Below, piece by piece: positions 10,101 to 19,858 of a stretch of 41,401 nt of DNA. The DNA comes from Mucidula mucida. Lineage: Eukaryota > Basidiomycota > Agaricomycetes > Agaricales > Physalacriaceae. The notes under the pieces are model-generated. The model had not been told where the DNA came from, ran no database searches, and saw nothing but the letters and a program-made list of their open reading frames with translations. The stretch lies in the NCBI GenBank assembly GCA_015501055.1, contig JADNYV010000302.1, positions 1 through 41,401 of the forward strand. The letters run 5' to 3'. The position numbers and the translations under genes were made by a program. Each line of letters opens with the position of its first letter. Within the stretch, counting starts at the first letter, position 1.

Positions 10101-11405
10101 AGACGGCGGTTCATGCTCCACAACTTCCTCGATCTTGTGAATGCTGTTCTTATGGCCAGTAATCGGCGCTCCTCTGGAGCACATGCACAGTCTTTCTACG
10201 ATCACGGTCATCGCTACCTGCAAAAAGTTACAGAACTCTACAGGAACTTTAATATCAAACCTGTACAGCACGTAGCCCTTCATTTTGGCGACTTTTTAGA
10301 AACGATGGGTCCATCACATGCTTATCGAACTCCAGGATTCGAACGTATGAACTATACGATGCAGATGACGAATACCAATAAGCATCATGGTGCGTGTGTA
10401 TCTTACACGTACTAGTTGACACTACTAACTGGATGCATTTACTAGGTGAAATCGAAAAGTCTTTCTTGCATCATAATGCTGAAGCAGCAGCTCTTGCCGC
10501 GCTGCTTCGGACTAAATCTGATGTTACTTCGAAGGCGCAGTCCCTCATAGAGCAATACGAAGAGCTCCGAACTGAGCAAAATCTAGGTTTACGAATGCTC
10601 AGTGAAGACGTTCAGGCTATGGATGGGGCGCACGGCCAACATATAGTTGTACCTATCGACGACTCTTTGCGCATCATTTTACAGTCGCACTCTCCGACCT
10701 TGGGTACGCTATCCCATATCGTGCGGTTCCCAAAAGTTATCATCGATAGCTGGGAGTATGCATGTTCGATACAAAACGCGTCTGGTACCCAAGCTCTGAT
10801 CAACCATCCTTCTAATGGTGGTGTTTCCCCCCGAGCTGGTCACATTACCGATATCCTGCGAACTCCATTAGGAGAAATCCTCTTGATATATCGTTTATTC
10901 CAGACGAAGGACGCCTTGCCATACGATATGTATCGCGAGTTAGGTCAAGGCTTCCTTACCAAGCGAAGCGATGAAGAGGCACTGTATATTGCTGGCAGAG
11001 ATGCAGTGCTCTGCGCCTGTGTAGTGACCGAGATGGAGATACAGACATATGAGGTCTTGCATATTCTTCCACGCAGCTTTGTGAGCGCCTTATCTGTTGA
11101 GCGTGCTGAATAATGGCTAATATCATTAGAAAATGGCGCCCATCTCCTTGAACAGTTTTCCTAACCTGCCACCACCTCCTCCCACATTGCCGAACCCTAA
11201 AAAACGAAGGAACAACGATGATGATGATGATGTTGACGATGACGATGTTGACGATGACAACGGCTCTCGAAAACGTCGTCGGGGGAATTGGGGTACATCC
11301 CTTCAAATTCGCGGAGAAAAGGGTAGAAGTTCCACTGCAGGATCTCATCTAGGCGTACGTCGGAGCAAAAGATTGAATGAGCAACGCAAAGAACGAGACA
11401 GCTAA
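7119..11405 (+). CDS. Tnp2-like CACTA transposase, seven exons, one frameshift
   Basis: The exons are 7119-7740, 7789-8435, 8483-9298, 9346-9812, 9861-10389, 10446-11080 and 11130-11405; the introns are 47-56 bases with GT-AG ends. The product would be about 1330 residues. It begins with a Cys-containing segment. Exon 2 has a zinc-finger-like CCPDCCRLYPLP...C cluster. The transposase core carries GMDGFNPFQSK, YLVCLNLPPHLRYLPENIYL with VGVIPGHP, and PDEMHFGPLGM...HC...WG, the arrangement of the Tnp2 (CMC/EnSpm) family. Two SAP-like segments follow (end of exon 3 and exon 4). The C-terminus has a PPPPP run, an acidic Asp repeat and basic clusters. Exon phases agree except in exon 4, where one base is missing at about 9761-9768, so this copy is probably inactive unless the base is a sequencing error. 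Confidence 0.82.
9205..9298 (+). other. SAP-like motif 1 within the transposase
   Basis: The end of exon 3 encodes GREALIAICFDNDLPFGGRK followed by GALARTI, with the helix-turn-helix spacing of SAP DNA-binding motifs: a hydrophobic first helix, a Gly/Lys turn and a second helix. It lies in the same protein as a second such motif in exon 4. The call is by eye from residue spacing. Confidence 0.45.
9720..9812 (+). other. SAP-like motif 2, broken by the frameshift
   Basis: The first half (KDELRDWCTELNIHF) is in the incoming frame. The second half (RKPDLVERLYEY) is in the frame shifted by one missing base, and that frame then splices at phase 0 into exon 5. Only the shifted reading completes the motif and keeps all later exons in phase, which places the lesion at about 9761-9768. 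Confidence 0.55.
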
Positions 11406-11950
11406 CTTTAGCATGCTGAATTTCTTAAGTGGTAGTGGTAATCATGTATTTTTCACTCAAGCGTCACTTGTAGTAGGCCTGATGAATTAAAATATACTAC
11501 GCAATGCCTCATTCTGGTGATCTTGACATCGGATTCAGGCTTGGACTCAGAGTGTGAGATTTACCTTCAAGTTCTGTGCCGCACTCGCCCACATTATGCA
11601 GATCCAAGTTTGATGAACAAACACTTCAAGAGGACCGCACATCGCACCGAACACGTGCTGTCGTCAAAGCGCGACTCCGTAGACCTCAGGTGAGCAACTG
11701 AGAACGACCCGGATGCCAATTTGGATCTGAGGGATTTCAGCTGAATTCCGCGATACTTAGAAAATTCTCCTTGAGGCTGGTGTCAAGATGCCCAGCTGGA
11801 CAAAGGATGGCTCATCACGATGTTGAGATCGACGCCATTCTGCCGCCTTCCCACGCACCTCGCCCAGCCGGAGCCGAAGCTTGCTATCACCCGCCTCCCG
11901 ACGTCAATCTTGCAATTAAGTAGTCATCACTATGGCGTTGAAGAAATAAG
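11406..11950. other. Gene-free stretch after the transposase
   Basis: No coding exon is seen. It includes the right-hand GGATTCAGG...TTGGACTCAG motif (11529-11565), which may be a subterminal repeat of the transposase element. No convincing terminal inverted repeat was found. Confidence 0.35.
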
Positions 11951-12160
11951 GTGAGTTCAACTTCCCTCATCCGCATTCTGCTCAACATCCGCCAGAACTG
12001 CTCATTCCAAGTCGGCAATGACGCCACACTTAAACTTGAACTGCGTTTACCCAATTTGGAACTTGATGGCAATGAGATCTCTAGAGAATTCAGCGTTGAT
12101 TCCGCGGTACAATTTCGGGCTAGGAGCAAGCGGTACGTTGCTGTGCTATTCGCGCTCTGA
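11951..12160 (+). repeat. Decayed copy D of the intron-rich repeat family
   Basis: The plus strand aligns by eye with the minus strand of 18062-18240 (copy A): both run from AAGTCGGCAA through GGAACT(C/T)GATGG and CCGCGGTACA to a GTACGT donor followed by a related intron start. Compared with copy A, many CGA codons read TGA or TAA here (CTCGACCC against CTTGAACT, TTCGGAACTCGATGG against TTTGGAACTTGATGG), so the frame is full of stops. It is a dead fragment. An apparent reading frame on the opposite strand is its shadow. Confidence 0.6.
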
Positions 12161-12439
12161 AGGCTCTTCCTGCCTTGTATGGGCGAAACTTCAAGAGCTT
12201 TCAAGTCTGAGCGGCGGTAGTCAGCATCACCCGCCATGTATTACGTTGGTTGATTACTGACCTACCTTCCTTCAGACCTCCCTTCAGGGTTTCCGACCTC
12301 CAATCAAGACCTTGCATCTCCATCGGCTAGTTGTGCCTTCACTCGTATCAGTCTCCTTGTCGATCGCCATCTAGATTAAAGATGTCGACACTAGTCGACG
12401 ACTTGACTCCTGGCGCAGCACTTTCTCACTGACTCATTC

Positions 12440-13440
12440 ATCGCAGCCTCTTTTGTTTACTCGGCTTGGCACTGTACTCGCCCTGTACGGAACTTCGTGT
12501 CTCTTTGAAGAGCTTGGAGAGGAATCCAACGCCGCAGTAAGTCTTGACTTTGTCCACGCCTTCTGATTGCTCGAACCTTGCAGCACTATACTCTTGTGCT
12601 TCCGGACATCGCTGGAACAACTTAGGCCACTGAAAGGACGCTCATCAAAATGACATCGAACAAGTTATTACTGACTTAGCCAACATTACAGATGACGCCT
12701 CTCGACTCGCCATCGCGCGGCCTTGAAACGTGCTGCATTTGTTACTTTATGGAGAACACATTTTGTTACCTCTGGCTGCGGAGCACTAGCAGTTTCTTAC
12801 AGAAGCGAAAGAAACCGGTCTATTTTGTCATATGTGTAGTACAAGCGTAAGTTACTTTGTATAACGCATGCTGGTATACTAACGAGTCCGTTAAACAGGT
12901 GTAGAATAGCGTCGGTATATAAATAGAGGGGCTGTAAGGCTACGCATGGGAGGAGTATGGTGTCAGATGGCAGCCTGACGTCGTCGGCGAGCTCGATGTT
13001 TGGCATATGCCGGCGGTGCGGTGATGTCGGTGAGACAAGGGTGTCTATGGATTTATCAGGAAGGAAGAGAATTTCGAACAGTAGAAGGCGCCTAAATTCT
13101 CTGAGCTTACCTGCTGTGGCGTTTCGTTTTGACAACCAAGGCATCCCCCCGATCATCATCATTGACGACGCTGCCTGGCTGTGGTAAAGCTCCTTCCGTT
13201 ACGGGGCGTCTTGGCAATGAACTGAGGCCGCTGTTAGCTGAAGGGTATTTACCATGAGTACATACCTGATAGACCCTTTGTAGAAGCTTTGCATCCCGAA
13301 TTTAACGAGATCCCGTTCCACGTTGAGAAGCGCTACAGGCTCTCGACTACCGTCTGAATCGAATTGAGTATCAGGTTCCAGGCGCGGCTGACTCCGACTC
13401 ATTGAGCTTTGGTTGATGAACGCAGAGTGTAAGAGCATTG
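12440..13440. other. Uncertain small exons, both strands
   Basis: On the plus strand there is a textbook intron at about 12848-12898 with a TACTAAC branch point, and another candidate at 12537-12582. On the minus strand, 12797-13162 and 13199-13438 are open and could be joined by a short GTATGT...CAG intron; they include NVERDLVKFGMQSFYKGS and SIDTLVSPTSPHRRHMPN. I do not recognise either product and the two strands compete, so no gene model is offered. Confidence 0.25.
12916..12925 (+). promoter_or_regulatory. TATA-box-like sequence
   Basis: TATATAAATA followed 31 bases later by an ATG (12957) that opens a 76-codon frame. The distance is short for a fungal transcript leader, and the frame is overlapped by an opposite-strand frame, so this may be coincidental. 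Confidence 0.22.
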
Positions 13441-14455
13441 AGGGGTCGGATACAGAGCTGCATTGCTGCGTTGACTGATTATAGAAGCATCTTGCATCTC
13501 CTAAGGCAAAGCCATAATATCCTAAATGGTATGTTCAACTCTGTTGAGCCGCAAACCGTTGATTGACGCACCTTCGGACATGTCAGAGAGTGTGGAGGAC
13601 GTGGAGGCGGTATTCGGGCACGGAATGAACAGTGTAGGAGAGTACATGCCTCACGTGGATTTTGAGATCTGCGGGGAACATGCTAGTGGTAGTGTCACCT
13701 GCCTGATAGACAGAGCGCGGGCAGAAGATGTTGGAGTGGGGGGTTCTGAGTTGAAGGAGGAGCACGGACACTGTCGTTCACCCTGCCAACACCCTAAGTC
13801 CTAGCCAAGTTGCTGTGCCGGTTAACTCCATGCTCCTGCTGTGCCATCCATCATGCGACCCGGCCCCGACTTCGCCATCCCCAACGCGCCCAGCCCCTTG
13901 CAGGCTGACATCATATCGAAGCACTGCCTTCGGGCCCCCCCTTGGCGTCGTCAAAAGGGAGGGTGAGGCCTGAGCGTGTCGCTCCCGCCTTAACGAGGAC
14001 CGCTTTAACGGACGGGTTCTAAACCAAGAAAGTCAGAACACCTGCACTTGACGACAGAGCAGCAGAAACATGGTTAAAGCCACTGTGAAGATACCTCCAG
14101 CACTGGGCTTTGGAAGTAGGCTCAAGGTCGGCCCGCTATCGACAAAACCACGGTGCTGAAGATGGCTACGCGATGGAGGAAAAGAGGGCGGGAAGGAAGC
14201 AATGGAAGAGGAGGCTCACCTTTGGGCATGGTCAAGAGGGTGAACAAAAGGAAAAGCAAGACGGCAAGGAGCTGCTGCTTGACGCCGGACATGGGCGTCA
14301 AGACGAAGGTCTAAAAAAACTAGCGCCAGTTTAAATACGTGCCCATGTGACTGAAACGCGGTCAGGACTCGGCGGCAATCTATTGCCGGGCATGAGTCAT
14401 CACCCAGATAAAGGCGGTAAGGCTGTCGTCATGGCCTTGGCGCCCTTTATCGTCA
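13441..14455. other. Gene-free stretch
   Basis: Only short frames without recognisable motifs (for example 13526-13804 and 14110-14334). No tRNA-like or repeat structure was noticed. Confidence 0.35.
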
Positions 14456-15357
14456 TCAGATGTCATCTCGCAATTGGAAGTATTGACTGAGGAATGATTC
14501 TACGAGACCCATATGCATGGTACTCAAAGTAGCATGATTGTGATGACATGATGCGCACAAGAGCTCGAATAATTTATAAACCGCGTAGCGCATGATATCT
14601 ACGAGGCGCAGTACCGAACCCCATAACAACCGCATGGCGTCGGGACCAGTTAGATGGGTTTCGAACTCCTGGATTTTCGTGTCTACTTTAGGCCATGGAA
14701 AGACTCCTGAGCGTCGAAAGTCAGAGAGTGCAAAGTCAATTAATAACATGGAAAGCAAGAAACCGAGAGGAACATCGATGGTGCGCTTGTCCCTGCCAAG
14801 ATCGCGTATGGCAAGGGAAAGGGATTTGAAGCTGACCGAGTCCTGGCAGAGAGTTACTGTAGTACGTATTTCGCAAGTAATGAGTACACGCACCTTGAAG
14901 TATTCGGCGCTCTCTGGATGGCCGTGAATCACGTCGGAGACGATCATGAACACCGGGCGAATGCTCTCCAACACTTCGAGTAAAATCTGCGCCTCTGGCT
15001 CGTGTATACACCTGTCTTGAGCGACACGCAGTGTAGACAACACGCTCATGAGCATGATGAACCTGTCTAGTTCCCGAAATATCTCCTTTGTACGAGCGTC
15101 TTGCAGCATGACTTTTTTGTATTTCTGTCAGGACCTGGCACAGTCAACTCCAGTCGTCCCCACAAGTACGACAACTCACCTCTGTCTTTTCGCGGAGAGT
15201 ATCCGCGTTCTTGAGGTTGTCAAGCGCATTGCGCATAAGCTCGATCGTCACCTCCCGCAGCACATTCGCGCGCTGCAATCGAATTCGCCTAAGTCTTAAA
15301 TTACGGGTAACAAGGAAACGACTTACCTCGAACAGTCGACTTGCCGCCTTGAATGTC
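14456..15357 (-). pseudogene. BEACH-protein N-terminal fragment
   Basis: Four exons splice in phase: 15327-15357, 15180-15272, 14894-15124 and 14456-14842, with introns of 54, 55 and 51 bases. The joined product reads through REVTIELMRNALDNLKNADT, VMLQDARTKEIFRELDRF, IMLMSVLSTL, AIRDLGRDKRTID and DAMRLLWGSVLR to CHHNHATLSTM. I recognise this as the N-terminal armadillo-like region of basidiomycete BEACH (neurobeachin/LYST-like) proteins, which are large scaffolds of vesicle traffic. Full proteins exceed 2000 residues with PH, BEACH and WD40 domains; this one stops after about 250, so it is a fragment. It continues without a gap into short exons of repeat copy A upstream, so it may be a duplicated piece joined to that family. 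Confidence 0.6.
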
Positions 15358-15869
15358 CTAAGCAATTTCGTGGTCAATAACTAACAGATACAATAAAATC
15401 CGGGGCTTACCGAGTTGGTATATGAGCGAACAGAACTGTACTGCTGAAAGTTCGCAGTCAGAAACGACAAAGAGAGAGGGTGCAACACTCAGACTTACTG
15501 CTGCGTTGGCTTCGCCTCAAAAGCCTGCCAAAGAGATGCGCGGATCCTACAGCGCGAAACCGAGGAAATGAAACCAGCTGATACGAACATGGTTAAGGAG
15601 ACAACGCAACAACGAGAAGAGGACTTACCGACAGAGACGACAGCGTTGACAGTGAGGCTCAACGACGAAGAGACAACCTTGACTTGAAAACAGATGAGTC
15701 AACGACGCCAAGAAGGAAAGCAACAGACGTACCACTGGGGTCAATGACAGCCATAGAGAACTAGCAAAGTGTGATTCAATCATAAAGAAACAGTGAGCAA
15801 GCAAAGGACTCGGGCAACGTACCTGTCCATCGAAGGGCAAACAAAGTCAACGCATCATCGACAAATACC

Positions 15870-17030
15870 TTTGTCAACGTGCACTGATGAAGGGTTGATC
15901 AATGTTGAAGGACACAACGGTAGCGAAGACTCACAGTGCGGCGATGTGAAGATGACCATCAGAGCAAAGTGCGGTCAATGTCTGCCCAAGATAGTCAGTG
16001 TCGATGAAGAAACAAGACGGTGAAGGAGAGACTGACCTCTGCGAGATGACGGAGTACCTAAGCGTGAGTAGTCTTGAGGATCGATACTGAAAGTAGTTAG
16101 CGATTGATAACAATAAAGGGAACGGGAGACGTACTCGATATCGAGAAGCATAGCGAGAAGTACGGCGACCCCGTACTGAGAGACGTGGTCGGCGAGGCCG
16201 ATCCTAAAGGCATCGATGCCTTGATGAGACGAAGGAACTAGAGACAAGTCTGAGTCAACATCGGTCAAGGTCGGTTCAATGAAAAGATCAACATACCTTC
16301 AAGAAAGCAACGAGAATGTCGACATCGTTAAAGTAAGTCAATCTAGGATCGACGTCAATGGAGATCAGTGAGAAGAAGGCGTGACTAACCGAGGGTAACG
16401 AAAAGTCTTCGAGGATAGTCAACGAACATGAAGGTAGGCCTAAAGAAGGGTAAGTCAACCAACCAACATGTGTGCAGAAAGGTTCAACATACCGTAACTT
16501 GAGAGCGCCGTCTCACCCGCCAACGCTGACGAGCGCCGCCCGAGTCCAAGTTCCATCAAGTCGGATCCGGACCTGTTGGCGAGGTCAAGTCGAATATGTT
16601 GACGGGGTCGTCCCGCGCTACGATTCGATCCCATAGATGGCGGCGAGAGCCATCAAACAGTCGAATCCCGACGTCCCGACATCCTGTGGAACGATGAGCA
16701 CAAGTTCAACATGACGGTAGGAAGACACTTACGCGGCGGACACGATGCTGAGGCTAGCGATCCCAATGACGGCGGCAAGACGGCGTTGACATTGCGGTCA
16801 TAGTAGGAGAGAGGCTCAACGTGGGGGAAGGGAAGAAAGAAAGTGGGAGATCCCAAGTTGTCCAAAGCAGATCCAGATCTGCCTGTTTTGACGCGATCTT
16901 GGCTGCGCTCCATTGGGATGTTGGTAACGTTGATGTGAGAGTAGATTCCGGGTGTGAATAGACGCGCACAAGTGCAGAGAGAGGAGGTATACATTGAAAT
17001 AATAAAACAGCCTCAGTGTGGTCGAAGTCA
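15870..17030 (-). repeat. A/B shared block, copy A
   Basis: Diverged direct repeat of 24600-25480. Matching landmarks in order include TGAAAGTAGTTAG, GAAAAGATCAACATACCTTC, GTTCAACATACCGT, CCCGACGTCCCGAC, AAGTTCAACATGA(C/T)GGTAGGA and GGGGAAGGGAAGAAAGAAAG. Several landmarks fall on exon-intron borders of the minus-strand model, suggesting both copies descend from one gene. Confidence 0.6.
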
Positions 17031-18061
17031 AAAGTTCAAGTCAGTCCAATCACGCGGATCTTGACATCTTACCACGACCTTCGACATGCAATTCTGAGCC
17101 TCTACTACGACGACAACATCAAGACATTTAGCGCTGACATCAGATACAATGGAAGACTTACGACACGTATGTAGAACACACGCGATCCTTCCGGAATTAG
17201 TCGGATTGTTCAAGGTACCATACAGAACGTCGTTCGGCTCACTGTGGATTAGGGTTTCAAGAACTTGCATGTTGACGGCTCTCAGCCCCGGTTACTGCTG
17301 TAACCAGTGAGCCTCGTGTAATTGGTAAGTGCGGATCCTTCCTCGCATGTAGTTTATTGACTTCGCTCGGTGGTCATAGGGTGGGATTCCGCATAGTCCT
17401 CTGGTGCTCGGAGGAGGCGGTATCGATGTTGGGGATGTGGGCGGCAATCGTAACGCCCCTCTCCAACGTAGTAGTACATGTGAGTTTTTAATTCAAGTTC
17501 ATTTTCATGAAGATTTAGTTCATTCACGCAGCCTCATCCTCGCGGTACAACTATGTATCTACAATGTCTTCGAATCTACTGTATCTACGTCTTCTACAGC
17601 GCGCTTAAGGCGTGAACATCTCAACCCGCATGGCCCGAAGCCTCAACCGAACTCGTCGAACGCGCAAGGCGCGCCGTTCTCATATCTCTGGCGGCAACTG
17701 AAGAGCTCAAGAAGTTTACGTTCCATCTAATTTCATTGTCAGGAAAGAGTGAGATCCGAATGGACGAAACGTATGTACATCAAGTTCAATGTAACGGGCG
17801 CTAATTTCTCTTCACAGCGCGCTGCCGACCCCGAAGCGAACGCGTTCCACGCTGTTGAAGCTCCTCCCGCAAATCTCCCTTGCTGGAACCCGAGTCAGTC
17901 CCGTCGTCCTCGCGAAACATGGAAACTCGCCATTTTCAACATGTCGTCAAGAATAGTCTGCGGATCCACTTGGGTAAGTGCCGGCGAGCACGACGACGAC
18001 GTGGAGGAGGCCAGACGTCGCAGGCCAGACTCCTTGGCGATGACGGAGAGAAGATATTTTC

Positions 18062-18109
18062 CTAAATGGGATGTTGAACCTGGAAAATGCGACTAGAACG
18101 GTGACGTAC
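18062..18109 (-). other. Family intron in copy A
   Basis: 48-base intron on the minus strand, GTACGTCACC...GGTTCAACATCCCATTTAG. It shares its start and its GTTCAACAT segment with introns in copy B located at non-equivalent positions. Confidence 0.45.
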
Positions 18110-18408
18110 CGTTCCTTCCTCGTCCAAAGCTGTACCGCGGAGCTGAACCAGGAAAAGATCCAATCACCATCGAGTTCCGAATCAGGCGAACTTATGGGTC
18201 GAGTTCGCGTGTGGCGCCATTCTCGCTTGCCGACTTGTACTTCATCCTCGAGGTCAAGTACCGAGCCACTGTCCTTTCCTGAGGATTCGGACTTGTCCAT
18301 GGAAGCCCTGGTTCCGTCGTTAGGCTACTAATAAACAAGGAGTATAAACAGAAAAAGGAGTATAAACAGCGAGTACGTACCTCTTCTTTTTTTCGCGGAT
18401 TTCTGGCT

Positions 18409-18413
18409 CAGGG
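18409..18413. repeat. Target-site duplication CAGGG, left
   Basis: CAGGG directly precedes the left LTR and is repeated at 22963-22967 directly after the right LTR. Five bases is the usual duplication length for Ty1/copia integration. Confidence 0.9.
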
Positions 18414-18678
18414 TGTTAGGAACTAGGCAGGGTGTAAGTATCAATGTATTCTCAGTACGTCGTAGCTGTACTATACCTAGGCAGGGTGTAAGTATCAATG
18501 TATTCTACAATGTATAGTCAGCCTAGGTCCAATGTGATTCGCAGCGAGTGGCTTACCTCAGTACGTCGTAGCTGTACTGAGGAAAGCCCAACACGCGCAT
18601 GTTCCTTTCATCTCGTCGCGTCGATATCTCCGCTATCTCCGTTCCTCCGAAATCTCCGTGTTGCTCTTCACCACGACA
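18414..18678 (-). repeat. 3' LTR of the copia element
   Basis: 265 bases, identical to 22698-22962. It contains an internal direct repeat of about 30 bases offset by 55 bases (CTAGGCAGGGTGTAAGTATC and the following bases occur twice), and CAGTACGTCGTAGCTGTACT also occurs twice. Reading frames inside are non-coding by-products and recur in the other LTR. Confidence 0.93.
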
Positions 18679-18685
18679 CTCCTCC

Positions 18686-19858
18686 TCAACGCGGAGAGGG
18701 TACAATTCCCATCCAACCTCTCATCTTTTCGAACACCGTGGTTGGCAGCGCCTTTGTGAAAGCATCCGCAACATTGTCCTTGGTGGGTACATCAACGAAG
18801 TGGACAATGCCTCGTTCGCTGCACTCTCGGCTGTAGTGATGTTGGACTTCGATGTGCTTGACTCTTTGGTGGAACGACGGGTCTTCGGTGAGGATTCTGG
18901 CGCCGCGGTTATCGATGAAGATGACAGTTGGATTCTTCTGTTCCTGGTTCAGGCCTTGTAGAAGGTTTCGGATCCAGACTGCCTCTTTTGTTGCCGGCGC
19001 CGCTGCCATATATTCTGCTTCTGTGGACGACGTCGCCGTTGTAGCTTGCTTTTTCGACATCCATGAAACAAGGCCCGATCCCAGGGAGAAGCAGTAGCCG
19101 GAGACTGATCGTCGCGTATCCGGGCAGTTAGCGTAATCGGAGTCGGTAAATCCGGTGAGTCGCGCTACGTTTTCTCCACCCAGTTCCAGCTCGAAGTCTC
19201 GTGTACCTTTTAGGTACTTGACAACGTGCAGCGCCGCTTTCCAGTGCGTTTCTCCGTGTCCGCTGTTGAAACGACTGAGCGTGCTTACAGCATGCATGAT
19301 ATCGGGACGAGTGGATATTGCGAGGTACATGAGGACACCCACAAGCTGGCGGTATGGCTGCTTTGCGGCTTGACGTCCCTCCTCCTCAGATTGTGGGAGG
19401 TCTCGTTTGGTGAGTCGTGTATTAGGTGGAAGAGGTGTTTTGGTTGGGTTCGCGTCGGCGCAGTTGAACTCTCTGATGATGCGATCGATAAGCGCCTTCT
19501 GTGAGAGATAGACCTTCTTCTTCTCTCTGTCGCGACGGACGGCCCACCCAATAACGAAGTTCGCGTCGGCTCTGGATATCTGCCATTTTGACTGTAGCTC
19601 CTCTTCAAATCGGACTTCCTCCTCCGCACTGCTTGCGGCTACGGTGAAGTCGTCGACATGGACAGCTGCAAATATGGTACCGGACTCGCGTTTCCGATAG
19701 TAGATGCAGTGCTCGACGCTAAGCTGAGTGAATCCTAGTTCCTTCATTGTTGCGTCCATTGTCTTGTTCCAAATTCGCCCGCCTTGCTTCATGCCATACA
19801 ATCCCTTCTTCAGTTGCCATACCCAGTCCTCCTTTCCAGCTTCCTCGAAACCCTGCGG
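18686..19858 (-). CDS. Copia reverse transcriptase (C-terminal part) and RNase H
   Basis: The open frame begins at the deletion junction with PQGFEEAGKEDWVWQLKKG and has an internal Met at 19801; residues below are counted from that Met. The reverse transcriptase catalytic box is AAVHVDDF (Asp50-Asp51; the usual Tyr is His). RNase H has FTDSDYANC (Asp220), SSTEAEYMA (Glu261) and a later FIDNRGA (Asp297). The C-terminus is GWMGIVPSPR, eight bases before the 3' LTR. The first catalytic aspartate of reverse transcriptase would lie in the missing part, so this protein cannot be an active polymerase by itself. It is out of frame with the upstream gag-pol frame. Confidence 0.88.
   Translation of the reverse strand, partial: PQGFEEAGKEDWVWQLKKGLYGMKQGGRIWNKTMDATMKELGFTQLSVEHCIYYRKRESGTIFAAVHVDDFTVAASSAEEEVRFEEELQSKWQISRADANFVIGWAVRRDREKKKVYLSQKALIDRIIREFNCADANPTKTPLPPNTRLTKRDLPQSEEEGRQAAKQPYRQLVGVLMYLAISTRPDIMHAVSTLSRFNSGHGETHWKAALHVVKYLKGTRDFELELGGENVARLTGFTDSDYANCPDTRRSVSGYCFSLGSGLVSWMSKKQATTATSSTEAEYMAAAPATKEAVWIRNLLQGLNQEQKNPTVIFIDNRGARILTEDPSFHQRVKHIEVQHHYSRECSERGIVHFVDVPTKDNVADAFTKALPTTVFEKMRGWMGIVPSPR

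Larger units (their letters stand above)
15400..18408 (-). repeat. Copy A of the intron-rich repeat family (main part)
   Basis: This block resembles copy B in order and orientation. It has an acidic exon (SESSGKDSGSVLDLEDE) at about 18200-18300, a TTAAGCGCGC region near 17610, an AGATCCAGATCTG element near 16868, and a block (15870-17030) matching 24600-25480. Candidate minus-strand introns are numerous: 18062-18109, 16440-16492, one starting at 16296, and several between 15500 and 15850 with exons of only 30-60 bases. An exon near 16150-16230 encodes DAFRIGLADHVSQYGVAVLL. No known domain was recognised. The copy is interrupted at 18409 by the copia element and resumes at 22968. Confidence 0.5.

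Noticed and set aside
11887..12237. A 116-codon minus-strand frame
   Set aside because: It is antisense to repeat copy D; the stop-free frame is explained by C-to-T decay on the other strand.
18498..18836. A plus-strand frame beginning MYSTMYSQ, repeated at 22782-22997
   Set aside because: It lies in the copia LTR and recurs identically in the other LTR; it is a by-product of the repeat and not a gene family.
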